Source of the DNA: Kingdonia uniflora
Lineage: Eukaryota > Streptophyta > Magnoliopsida > Ranunculales > Circaeasteraceae
Reading direction: 5' to 3'
Length of the DNA stretch: 64,000 bases
Assembly: GCA_014058105.1 (NCBI GenBank)
Contig: JACGCM010001272.1
Location: 434,001 to 498,000 of the forward strand
Part shown: positions 11,335-21,243 of the stretch, piece by piece
Layout of the letters: each line of letters starts with the position of its first letter
Position numbering within the stretch: the first letter of the stretch is position 1
Position numbers and translations under genes: made by a program
The notes under the pieces: model-generated
Told to the model about the DNA's origin: nothing
The model's database searches: none
What the model saw: only the letters and a program-made list of their open reading frames with translations

Positions 11335-11864
11335 TATGGGGATGAGTGTTGAGAGTCGTTTGAACGAGTTGAGAGTCATTCGAACGACTGTCTTACCTCT
11401 CTAGAATTTGGCCCAGAAGTCCAAAGTCGTTCGAACGACTGCTTTACCTTCCTAGAATTTTGGCCCGTAGAGTTTTTCGTTCGAACGACTCCCCTATGTC
11501 GTTCAAACAAAATCTGGGGATTCTATTTTTTGATTGTTTTCGAACCTTTTGTTTACCTCGAGATTTGAGCGATTGTAAAAGGTTTTCCCTAGTATATAAA
11601 GGGAAACCTAAATCTTTTATGAACCACCCTTTTGACAATCCTTTGGTAAGAACATTTGAGGGATTTCTTGAGTGAGAAATTCAAACTTGGGTTTGAGTGA
11701 TTGTAATTGGGACCCTGAATAAACTTTCTCTCTCTCTTGAAAATGGATGTAGGCAATTTGCCGAACCACTATAATCTTGGTGTTATGTGTTTCTTTGTTA
11801 TGCTTGTTTGTGATTAACTCAAATCAAAGTGGAGTTTGTGGCTTCCGGGCTTGCGGCCCCAACA
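11335..11864 (+). repeat. 3' LTR of Copia-1 (530 bp)
   Basis: Starts TATGGGG where the 5' copy has TGTGAGG, then is collinear with it from TGTTGAGAG onward, ending CCAACA. It retains a good TATATAAA at 11593-11600. The loss of the terminal G in TG is a point change. Confidence 0.88.
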
Positions 11865-11869
11865 GTAGA
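11865..11869. other. Target-site duplication of Copia-1, right copy
   Basis: GTAGA, matching 6231-6235. Confidence 0.8.
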
Positions 11870-12589
11870 AACGCCGAGATTATAATTTCTGACTAGGTAT
11901 CATAAGCACAGGAGGCTAGCGGGGAAGTTTGCAAGGAAGTGGGCGTTTGCGATTCAGGGTAAAATAAGAGTGCTAATTAACACAAACAATGCTAAACCGT
12001 ACACGATCGTTCATGATTGTGAAGTTTTTAGAAACCTTATCGAGAAGATCGTTTAGGAGATCTGACCAATTGAAAGTCATGTCTTTTGAGAAAATTGTTG
12101 GAGAGAAGAGATGATTGATGGTGGTTATTTAGAGAGGTATTAGAGTTCGTATAGGATTATGACTGGGAGAAGAAACAATTCCTATTAACTGTTCCACTTG
12201 CAAATAAATTACTACAATTAGAAACTTTGTCACTATCTGATTCTAAAATCAAAATAGAAATTTTTTTTGGAAAGAAATCAAAATAGAAATTGATCATATG
12301 TAAACCTTTCTTTCCTTCACGCTAGGGTTCAATGTTTTCAGATCCAAATCCAGTTAGGACCTCTGACTTTGCTTAACTCATCACTCGATTCGGCACTTTG
12401 GACTAAAATACGTTTGGTTAACATTATTCTACTGTGAGTCTCTGACCAGATAAACCATGTAAGAATGACGAAGAAAGATTAAAACATTGACGAAGTACAT
12501 AAGAGATTGACAATGGATAGCAAAGTGCAGTAACAAAACAAGCAAAAAAAAATTCCAAACACCCAATATATTACAAAACTAACAAGATA
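11870..12589. other. Unique sequence right of Copia-1
   Basis: The first 180 bp continue an open frame from left of Copia-1 with Arg/Lys-rich stretches (RYHKHRRLAGKFARKWAF). I do not recognise the protein. The rest is AT-rich without a convincing ORF. A 15 bp direct repeat, ATCAAAATAGAAATT, occurs twice near 12248-12291. Confidence 0.35.
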
Positions 12590-13294
12590 ACATGGTTAGG
12601 ACTGAGGGTAACACACATCATACAACCCAAAATGATAAGACCCTAGAGTTGCTAGCTCATGAGCTATAAAGTTCAAACTACGAAAAACCTAACAAAAAGA
12701 AAACTTGATACTAGTAAAGTCCTTCAACAAGGATATAAAATGACCGTTGTACTCAAAAGAACATCATTATGTGGATCTTGAAGATAGGAGATGACTCTTT
12801 GACAATAGCAAGTAACAAGACATCATTGTCTTTCAACAATCTTTTACTTAAGTGGATGGCCCATGAAATGCTATGCCCTTCTACTTCCTCTGTACTATTG
12901 TTGATGTTGTTGATTTATGTCCTGCAAAAATAGATTGATTAACAAAATTAAGTAATATAAATCCCAAACCACCTTTTTTTGACTCTGCTCTCCAAGAGGT
13001 ATCAGTAAACAACTTATAAGCCTTAAAAGTAGTAATAGAAGCTAAAATTTTTTCCTTGTAATTGAGACGAAAAGTAGGTCCCTGAATGTAAGTAACAGTA
13101 GAGACTAAAGAAGTAGCAATAGTAAGAATCTGAAAATTTTGAGGTTCCTTGTGTGTAAAAGTATAAGCGTTCCTAGCTTCTCAAATTCCCCCCAAAATAG
13201 CATAAAAGATGGATAAATAGAAAAATTCATCATGTACAGATATGCCTCTATCAAAAACCTGTTGAAAGATATCCTAGAAGTGAAATTGGGGAGA

Positions 13295-14783
13295 TTAGGT
13301 ACATAAAGAAAAAGGAGAAGCAAACCACAGAGTGGCTACCCAATCACATTGAAAAAGAGCATGTTGTAAGGTTTCAGGTTCCTTACCACATAAAGAGTAA
13401 ACCTCTTCTGGTAAAATATGGTTATGAAATAACCTACTTTTAACAGGTAATAGATTATGTATAATCTTCCAAACAAAAAGTTGAAGTCTATAAGGTAGTT
13501 TCAATTTCCAAAGAGTTGTGCACCAAGTACCATTAACAGATGGAGTAAAAGTAAGGTTAGCTTGAGAAACCAAGCTAGTATAAGCTGACTTAACAGATAA
13601 CCTAGAATTTATGTTAAGCAACCATTGAATAGTACCTATAGTAGGTGTCTGAGATAAAGGGATGTCCAATACATATGCCATATGATCAGGAGACATAATT
13701 TCAGAAAGGATCACAGAGTTCCATCTAAGGGGATTATGTAACAAAAGTTGTGACACCCAAATGATATCAGGGTAATTATTATTCAATTTAGATCCATGGC
13801 TTATGAGAGTCTAAAGAAGATATCAACTTATCCATCCATATATTTATATTAGTACCATCACCTACAATCCAACCAAGAAATTCTTTAATAGCATCTTGTG
13901 CCACTAAAACATCCTTCCAAAATCTAGAGGCCAAAAACCTCTTATGACAATGAAGAAAGGGTATGTTTGAATGATATTTTGACTTTAAAAACTTGGACAG
14001 AAAAGCATCTGGCTGTGACAAAATTTTCAAGTATATTTAGCCAACATTGAAATAGTTTGAAAGAACGCATGTCTAATATTTAGACCTCCATCATATCTAG
14101 GTTTTGTGATGTTCTTCCATTTAGTAAGATGATATTTAGGTTTACCATCTCCTTTAAAACACCACCATAAATCTCTATTGAGATTATCCAACTTATTAAG
14201 AATAGAGACAGGCAGCAAAGCACTAGACATTTGATTAACAGGTAAAGCAGAAGATACTCTTTATCGAAGTAGTTCTACCAACTTGACTAAGGCGCTGTGC
14301 CTTCCAACTTTGTAGCTTACCATGTACTCTATTAATAATATAACCATAATCCATTTTCTTAAATCTAGAAAGTATTATAGGAGTTCCCAAATACCTAGAA
14401 ATAAAGTGTGCTCTTTGTATACCAAGAACCTTCCTAGCAATATTAGCAAGCCTGCCTAGAATATTAGGACTAATAAAAACTTCAGATTTGTTATAATTCA
14501 CTTTTTGCCCTAAAAGGCTATTATAAGTATGAATGATATCCTTAATAACTCCAGCCTCGTTAAGATTAGCCCTAGTAAAAACAAAATAATCATCTGCAAA
14601 AAAAACATATGGGAAATAAGCGAGGTATTCTTCTGCCTATTTTTATACCATGAATTTCCTTGAACTATTCTTTATGAAGAAGCATTATAGAAAGAACCTC
14701 AGTGCATAATATAAACAGATAATGAGATAAATGATCTCCTTGTCTTAAACCCCTAGAAGGAGAGAAAAGACCAAAAGGAGAAC
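13295..14783 (-). pseudogene. LINE ORF2 C-terminal part: RT core end and zinc-binding domain
   Basis: Successive minus-strand blocks at 14783-14510 (RT palm with FADD), 14501-14235, 14230-14027, 14030-13788 and 13786-13295. The last is the RT-associated zinc-binding domain (W-C-T-T-L-W-K-L-K-L-P, later SLCGKEPETLQHALFQC with the Cys/His pattern). Frames change between blocks. Further downstream, 13105-12600 encodes remnants of the C-terminal RNase H. Confidence 0.85.
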
Positions 14784-14788
14784 CATTT

Positions 14789-15155
14789 TGATGTGGTGCA
14801 TCCCTCATAGGGTCGTCTACCCACCGTATGACCTATGCCTATTTAATGCCTTCAATGTTTTGTATTTTAGTCTTTAGCTTAAAGCCTGTTGGAGAGGCTC
14901 AGTCTAGTTTATTAGCAGTTTCCAAGCTTAAGTAGAATTCTATTTCAATTAAAATTAGGTTTCCTAATTCTAACCCCTTTGTGTTCTATAAAAGGGGAGG
15001 TCTAGGTTATTAGTTTTTTACTTTAGTTAGTTAATTAAGCTATTCAGAACAAGAGTTCTAGTTAATAAAATTAGAGTTCCTCACGAACCTAATTTCCGTT
15101 TATTAAAACTAGTGTTATTCTTAATTATCGGCTTCCGCGTAATCAGTTTACATCA
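14789..15155 (+). repeat. 5' LTR of nested element (367 bp)
   Basis: Starts TGATGTGGTGC, ends TTTACATCA. TATA-like CTATAAAAGG lies near 14987. About 95% identical by eye to 16686-17051, so the insertion is moderately old. Confidence 0.9.
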
Positions 15156-15158
15156 AAT

Positions 15159-15173
15159 TGGTGTCAGAGCGGG
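15159..15173 (+). other. Primer-binding site of nested element
   Basis: TGGTGTCAGAGCGGG three bases after the LTR, close to the initiator tRNA-Met complement. Confidence 0.7.
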
Positions 15174-15189
15174 CAAGATTTTGCATTTT

Positions 15190-15320
15190 TTCTACCGATT
15201 GCTACAGTGTTTTGGGACTGCTACAGTGTTTTTGATTACTGCTGCAGTATTTTTGGGAACTCCTATATTATTTTTTTGCTGCTACAGTGTTTTCGGTTAC
15301 TGCTACAGTGATTTATGCAG
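15190..15320 (+). repeat. CTGCTACAGTG leader repeats
   Basis: The motif (C/T)TGCTACAGTG followed by TTTT occurs about four times, plus one variant, in the leader between the primer-binding site and the first ORF. See the related motif in Copia-2 at 50078-50126. Confidence 0.7.
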
Positions 15321-15416
15321 TAAAAATCCTAATGGCGTCAATAAAGAATTGATTTTCCATCAAATTTGTACAAGAGCTACGTGAGATCTAAGTGTAGTCA
15401 GTTTCAAGAGCAAAGA

Positions 15417-16568
15417 TGCCTCGCGGACGAACCGCGACGAAGAAACCTACTCTAGCTCAAGATGTAGCTAGGATAGAAGATATGTTTGATAAGCTTATAA
15501 ATGATAAGTTTGATAAACTTATCAAGGCTTTGGGTAGAGAAGCCTTCCCCCCCCCCAACCACCTCCATTGGGCGTAACCGAAGATCTCTCTCTAGAGGGA
15601 AGCGTCGCCGCGAGGAGCGATGATCTTGATAACCCATTTACAAGTCTTGGAGTCGAAACCGAGGCTTCTAACGCTTTGGGAATCGAAACCCGAACCATCG
15701 CCAAATCGGCAATGCAAATTTCGTTACGGGTTCCAACCGACAACCAAACAAACAACCTGCACAAAGAGATGACCCAACAATAGTGGGATATGCTTCCCGT
15801 CAAGATTATAAACCCAAATGATGATTGGTTTCTACAATTTAAACCAATCGATGTGCCGATCAGAAGGTTTGAAGAGAGTGAGGAGTGAAGCTACGACTAT
15901 TCGTTCGGCAGCAACGACGAACCCACTTCTCCGATTGAAGAAGAGTTCGTTATCGAAGCCAAAACTTGCGATGCTGAGGAACTCGGGGTACAACCCAAGG
16001 CCAACGAATCGGCCACGACAACCACTGACCAACCACGAGGTTTTCGCCTAGAGACGACCTTGGAATACAACCAACAATGACTACCGACTTCAACATTAGT
16101 CCCGACAGTGATCGGTACCACAACTTATCATTTAGGAGAGATAACTCCAGCAGTACGTGCAGTGCACATGCTTCATGAACAATACCAGCTCCAGTAGTGC
16201 GTATAGTCAAAAGGTTGAGCCAAGTCGAACAAAATAGTGCATCTTTGGCGGTAACTGCCAATCAACATGCTACTCAGCAGTGGATTCAGGAGACACGTAT
16301 GAATCACAAGATGCAGATCAGCCTCGTCCAACAGTTCTGTTCACGCATGTTACAGTCCGGGGTATCCCAATATTTAATCCGTACGGGGGAGATGATGGCT
16401 ATAGGCGAAGAATTAGTTCCGTATGTTAATCCGTTTTGGGAAAGCTTCGTAGCAGGGTTCGAGAAGCGGACCACGGTATTTTTTCAGCTTTTAATTTTAG
16501 ACGTTAATGGACGTAGGGATGTTGGTGACAACATCGTACCCTCGGACATACACCTCAGTTTACGGTAA
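15417..16568 (+). pseudogene. Gag-like ORF remnants of the nested element
   Basis: An ATG at 15417 opens a frame starting MPRGRTATKKPTLAQ with a short amphipathic repeat (DKLINDKFDKLIKAL). It meets a run of 11 C at about 15545. After the run the neighbouring frame stays open to 16080 with two stops (15781, 15886), and another ORF lies at 16197-16568. No protease, zinc knuckle, RT or integrase motif is visible. Basic N-terminus and position suggest gag of a gypsy-like element, but this is inference. Confidence 0.4.
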
Positions 16569-16685
16569 ATTTCGCGGTACAATTCGAATTTTGAAGACGG
16601 GTATGCCATATCATAAAGTTTCGAGTTCCGTGATGTTTTGAAAACTTGCCGATTTCGTGGACAAAATCTTCTCAGACGGAGGGTT

Positions 16686-17051
16686 TGATGTGGCGCATTC
16701 CTCATAGGGTCGTCCACCCACCGTATGACCTATGTTTATTTAATGCTTTTAATGCTTTGTATTTTAGTCTTCAGCTTAAAGCCTGTTGGAGGGGCTCAGC
16801 CTAGTTTATTAGCAGTTTCCAAGTTTAAGTAGAATTCTATTTCAATTAGAATTAAGGTTTTTAATTCTAACCCCCTTGTGTTCTATAAAAGGGGAGGTCT
16901 AAGTTATTAGTTTTTCAGTTAAGTTACTTAATTCAGTTATTCAGAACAAGATTCTAGTTAATAAAATTAGGGCTCCTCACAAACCTAATTTCCGTTTATT
17001 AAAACTGGTGTTATTATTGATTATTGGCTTCCGCGTAATCAGTTTATATCA
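16686..17051 (+). repeat. 3' LTR of nested element (366 bp)
   Basis: Starts TGATGTGGCGC, ends ATATCA, preceded by CAGACGGAGGGTT as a candidate polypurine tract. Confidence 0.9.
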
Positions 17052-17330
17052 CATTTAGTTTAATTGAATAGGATACTGAGGAAACAAGATTCATAATGGC
17101 TTCTAAAATAATACCATGGAAACCAAAAGAACTCAAAACTTTTATAAGAAAATCCCATTCTACTCAATCATAAGCTTTACTAATATCAAGTTTAATTGCC
17201 ATACACCCATTAATACCATTAATACCCTTCTTCTTTCTTTTTAAATTGTGAAGAGTTTCTTGTACAGCTATATTGTCCTGAATAAACCTACCCTTGGTTA
17301 ACAAAACAAGCATTATATCAATATATATCA

Positions 17331-18797
17331 AGTCTTTGCCAAAAGTTGATCCAGTATTTTCTAAAACATACCATCTTCAAATTCGTTCCAGTTAAACAAT
17401 TTTCTTCGCGAAAACCCACAGTTCGCGCAAAGGATAAATTTACTTGGGTTGCATACACATTACACAAACCCCCAATCAGACTTTTGGTGACAATCCAAGC
17501 TAACGATATAAGAGTGGCCAAGGAGTGAAAGTAAATTGAATAAGCATAGTCAAGTAATCATCATATACAGTGTTATCCATAAAAGAGAGGAAGAGAGCCA
17601 AAATGCCAAATCACCTCTTTCATAAAATCACGTTTACTATAGATGAAGCACCCTAGTGTACGATTTATCTTTGTATGAAGTTTCCAAATGCAGTATAGCT
17701 AACTTTTTTCAGGATACATAAAAGAGATGGTCATGGCTATAGTGATTTTTCTAAATGCAGTATAGTCAAGTTTAAATTTCAGGCTAACAGATATAGACCG
17801 ATACTTTGAAACCAACATGTGTTTATGGATTCCTAACACATTCTTTGATAGTCTTCAAAAAACAGTTCCTCTATGGATGTAATTAGATATTTATTTCAAT
17901 TCAGTAGTTCTAGTTTGGAGTAGAATAAAAATCACCTGACAAAGAATAAGAAACTAATATATCCAAACAAAATAATGATAAAAGAAATATACCAATGACG
18001 CTATTAGAGAATTGTGAAATAAAGAGGGAGATTTCCTCATAGTAAACTGGTTTCAAATGTAATTAAGATTCCTCCAGCCAAGACCTCCTTCAAGCTTAGA
18101 TTTAGATCTATTTTTCTTTTAGCTTTCGTGAGTTTGTCAACAATAAGTCTTAAAGGCAAGATAAATGGTATTAAGAACATATCATCAGTTGCCTTAAATT
18201 TTTCTGAAAATGACATCAGAGTCTGATCTGATGGATATGTAACTGACACATGTACTGCATAAGTGCATATCAGCAGGCGTTTTTCAGTCCAGATACTTTT
18301 TCAGTGAAGACCATACCTGAATCTGTTGTTAAACAATCAACAAAAACTATCATACAACTTGGGGTTCAACTGAGGATGAATTCCTTTTTAGCGTGATACC
18401 TGGCTAGAATCAACTGCATTCTTTCAATAATATAGGATCTGCATCATAATCAGAATTTTACAAACACCGAAAGTAACATTACAGAACATGATAATACTTT
18501 GCTTGATCATGGGAACTACCCTATCATTAGCAGAACAGGAGAAGAAGAAGAAAACCTGCTATTAACATAGTATTGCTTACATCATTAGTACCATAGTACA
18601 TGTCTGCATGTATACAACAATTCTGAACCCCTTCATCCATAAAATAATTTTGAAGTTGCAGGCCAGGCCACAAATACATATCAATCTTACTAGTATGTGT
18701 GTTAGTGTCGGAGGGTAGGAAGTTGTTATCGGCTCGAACAGAGTGCGATAAATACATCAAGCCTATCGAGAAATATGTGTGTCGGCTTCCTTCACCC
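17331..18797. other. Intergenic sequence downstream of the PPR gene
   Basis: No gene or element recognised. The stretch includes the presumed 3' untranslated region of the minus-strand PPR gene (just below 18798). A short word AAATGCAGTATAG is repeated near 17690 and 17755. Confidence 0.5.
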
Positions 18798-21034
18798 CTA
18801 TCTGATTTCCTCAAGGGCTTCACTGGAACTGTCACTAACTTCAACAACTTCGTCTAGTTGTTCGGTATCTTCCTCAGATTCACTTAAACCTTTTCCAGTT
18901 TCCTCATCAGATTCATTCAAACCCTGGTTATCCTCATCATTAGATCCCTCCAAATGCTTTGATCGGATCCTTACACGCTTTCCTTTGATGTATCGATATT
19001 CCCATGTTGGAGGTGGATATTTATTTATTAACTTTTCATATTTGTCTAGCATTTCCAACTTCTGAAATGCATTTCCAACCATCGATACAATCGAAACATT
19101 TGGCCGTACCCCTAGCTCTTCCATGTCTGCAAACACCTACATGATAAAATTGAAGGAATTATGTGATTATTTTACGAAGAAATTTTTTGAGTATCCAACA
19201 TATAGACAATAAGCTTGAAAAAAAAAAGATTTCTAAGAATTGGATAAACTCGACAAATAGTAGAGGAAGATCTTTCAGAGTAGATCTCTAGCACTTATTC
19301 TAATGGCCTGACAAATTATTTTTCGGGGAAGATTACTTGCGTGAACATAGTTATGTTTAGTTGTTCATTTATTAGTGTGTTGTAATTTAGTCTTAAACAC
19401 CCAACTCTAAGAAATTGTGTTTAGCTTGGATAATTATAGACCTTTGATTCTTGCTAGACAATTCTTCATCGGGGTTTGATTTCCAATTGGACAGCTTTCA
19501 CAAACCCACCCCAAGAACCTCCCAATTTTTTTATCAAAGGAAATTTTTGGTACAAAGAGTGAGAAGAGAAGTAACTCCCAGCCCATGCCAGCCAGTTGAT
19601 AGAATATCCAAGAATCGCCTACTTTTTTGAATGAGCACGAAACCTTGCACGTTTAAGTTTGATATTTCTGATAGAGTGCCTCAACAGCGTGACATAGGAT
19701 GCAATAAGGAAGAGGCGAGGCTAAATTCTTGAGTTAACATAGCTTTAGTAGTTCTCACGTCTCATAAATGACTCTTTTTAATCAAGTAAAGCTGGCTAGG
19801 GCTACGCTATAGCAGCAAAATCAGTCTCCCAGATATCATCCACGATTTTATTGATAAGTCTATGAGAGAAGAAAATACGAAATGTAAGTCATGCCACTTC
19901 CGACTATTGCGATGGGAAAGTTGTAAAACATGCCAGAACTATTAAGAAACTGATAATGGAGTGAAACGAGCAATACCTCAAACAGTTTCTGATACATTCC
20001 CCTGCTATAGTAAACTGAGACCATTTTGTTAAAGAAAATGCGAGGTAAGCTTTCTAAGTTCTCTGAAAATATCTTTGTCCAGAGTTCTTCTGCTTCTTCA
20101 AGCCTTTCATCCTGAGCCAAAGCATTTAGCAATGCATAGTAGCTTCCCATCGTTCTTCCCTGACCTTTGCTCAGCATCCACTTTGTAACCTACAACCCAA
20201 CAATCAATTGTCCCAAATTCAGAATACCACCAAAAGGCCAGTCCGGTTAAATTAGTGTAAATAGGAAAAGTTAGACATTGAAAAAAGTTGTAGATGTCAG
20301 CTAAAAAATAAGAGGAACACGAAAGCCATAATGTGAACGCCTAGTACACGTAATTTTTCTGTTTTATCCATGTATTGTTTCACACCATACTTTACAATTT
20401 TCTGTATTGCTAACTAAGTTGAGTATACTTTGGCAATAGTATTGACAATTATTCCTGAATTTGAAGTATCAAACTATTGATGGCCAAATAAAATACCCAT
20501 AGCTATATAGACACGATAAACCATGCTCCATTCTTGGCTAACACTAACAAGGGAATTTATAATACCTGAATAATCCGTTTCCACTCTTTCTCATCCTCGA
20601 GTACCTTCAACGCTTTCTTCACAACAATCAAAGGGAACTCCAACTCCCAAGCAATGAAAGAATCAAGAGCACCATATACTTCTTCCTTCACATTAGACAA
20701 CCCCTTTATCTACACAAACAAAATTACAATCAGACCAAAACCCTTTATTTACAAAACTTTCACAATGGGAAAAACTTACACATGTAAGAAGCTTTTGTGA
20801 CTTGGAGATAGTTCCAATCTTCTTTTTAGACTTCCATACTCGTGGGTATCTGGGTCTAGGGCCTTTTGCTGCGCAAACCTTAAATAAAAATTTCAAAAAT
20901 TAGAGCTAAGTTTTAAAACATTAGTATAGTTTCATATAAGAGCTTACCACAACAAAGTTTGATTTCTCAGAGGAATGAAGTGATGATTCTAATCTTCTAG
21001 TTAGAATTGGTGGGAAATATCTGAAGCTAAGCAT
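18798..21034 (-). CDS. EMB1417: PPR protein similar to EMB1417 (At4g21190)
   Basis: Five exons, all with GT-AG introns and in phase: 21034-20948, 20878-20780, 20709-20566, 20189-19977, 19136-18798. Together they give a 293-residue protein starting [16 protein letters not shown]. Residues 1-35 look like an organellar transit peptide (Arg/Ser-rich, few acids). Then comes a conserved basic block [20 protein letters not shown] and degenerate PPR motifs around [38 protein letters not shown] and [19 protein letters not shown]. The conserved [19 protein letters not shown] follows, then an acidic tail. The Arabidopsis counterpart is an embryo-essential PPR protein; organellar RNA binding is the family role, and the exact target is unknown. 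Frame and splice sites are intact. Confidence 0.93.
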
Positions 21035-21243
21035 CCTATTATGATGAAGATTATCTCAATGAAGCTAAAAGCATCCTATTTCAAACTTCAGTCTAAGAAA
21101 CGCCAGATGATTTGGCAAAGTCGGAGCATGATGATGACGTGGATCTTTTTTTATTACAAACAGAGATTCTCTCCTCTCCCATGGCTCATACGAAAGAAAG
21201 AGATAGATAAGCTCATACTTGTCCTCCTCGTGATACTACACAA
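21035..21243. promoter_or_regulatory. Shared intergenic region of a head-to-head gene pair
   Basis: Only 209 bp separate the two start codons, so both 5' leaders and any core promoters must lie here. No clear TATA box is seen in either direction, as is common for plant housekeeping and organelle-directed genes. Several CTCCTC/CTTCCT pyrimidine words occur on the plus side. Confidence 0.6.

Larger units (their letters stand above)
6236..11864 (+). mobile_element. Copia-1: full-length Ty1/copia retrotransposon
   Basis: Two LTRs (6236-6799 and 11335-11864) enclose a primer-binding site and a pol gene in the order protease, integrase, RT, RNase H, which defines copia. The 5 bp target-site duplication GTAGA is at 6231-6235 and 11865-11869. 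The 5' LTR is longer by about 34 bp because two extra repeat modules with TTCGAA lie near its start. All coding content is in one frame but carries about 19 stops, so the copy is defective. Closest known type by motif style is the Tnt1-94-like group; this is inference. Confidence 0.93.
14789..17051 (+). mobile_element. Non-autonomous LTR retrotransposon nested in the LINE
   Basis: LTRs 14789-15155 and 16686-17051 with inverted termini TGATGT and ACATCA/ATATCA, flanked by TSD CATTT (14784-14788 and 17052-17056). The primer-binding site TGGTGTCAGAGCGGG follows the 5' LTR. Only 1.53 kb lies between the LTRs, too little for gag-pol, so it is a non-autonomous derivative. Removing it with one TSD copy rejoins the LINE reverse-transcriptase frame exactly, which independently confirms the borders. 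Confidence 0.92.
12590..17330 (-). mobile_element. L1-like LINE, 5'-truncated, split by a nested LTR element
   Basis: Minus-strand non-LTR retrotransposon. From 5' to 3': RT start with GRFIQDNIAVQE near 17280 and IKLDISKAYD near 17190, then the nested element (14789-17051). RT then continues with GLRQGDHLS near 14740, FADD at 14600-14589, zinc-binding RT C-terminal domain at 13786-13295 and an RNase H-like end with NFIAHELATLG near 12640. Many frame changes and stops make it dead. No poly(A) tail or TSD is evident. The 5' boundary near 17330 is where similarity to RT stops, so the copy is 5'-truncated, as is usual for LINEs. Confidence 0.85.

Noticed and set aside
12248..12291. LINE poly(A) tail with target-site duplication (repeat of ATCAAAATAGAAATT)
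   Set aside because: The copies are only 13 bp apart and lie about 300 bp beyond the recognisable LINE end with no clear tail between.
18527..18847. Minus-strand ORF overlapping the end of the PPR gene
   Set aside because: It is in another frame in the last exon and 3' region, with no similarity and no initiation context.
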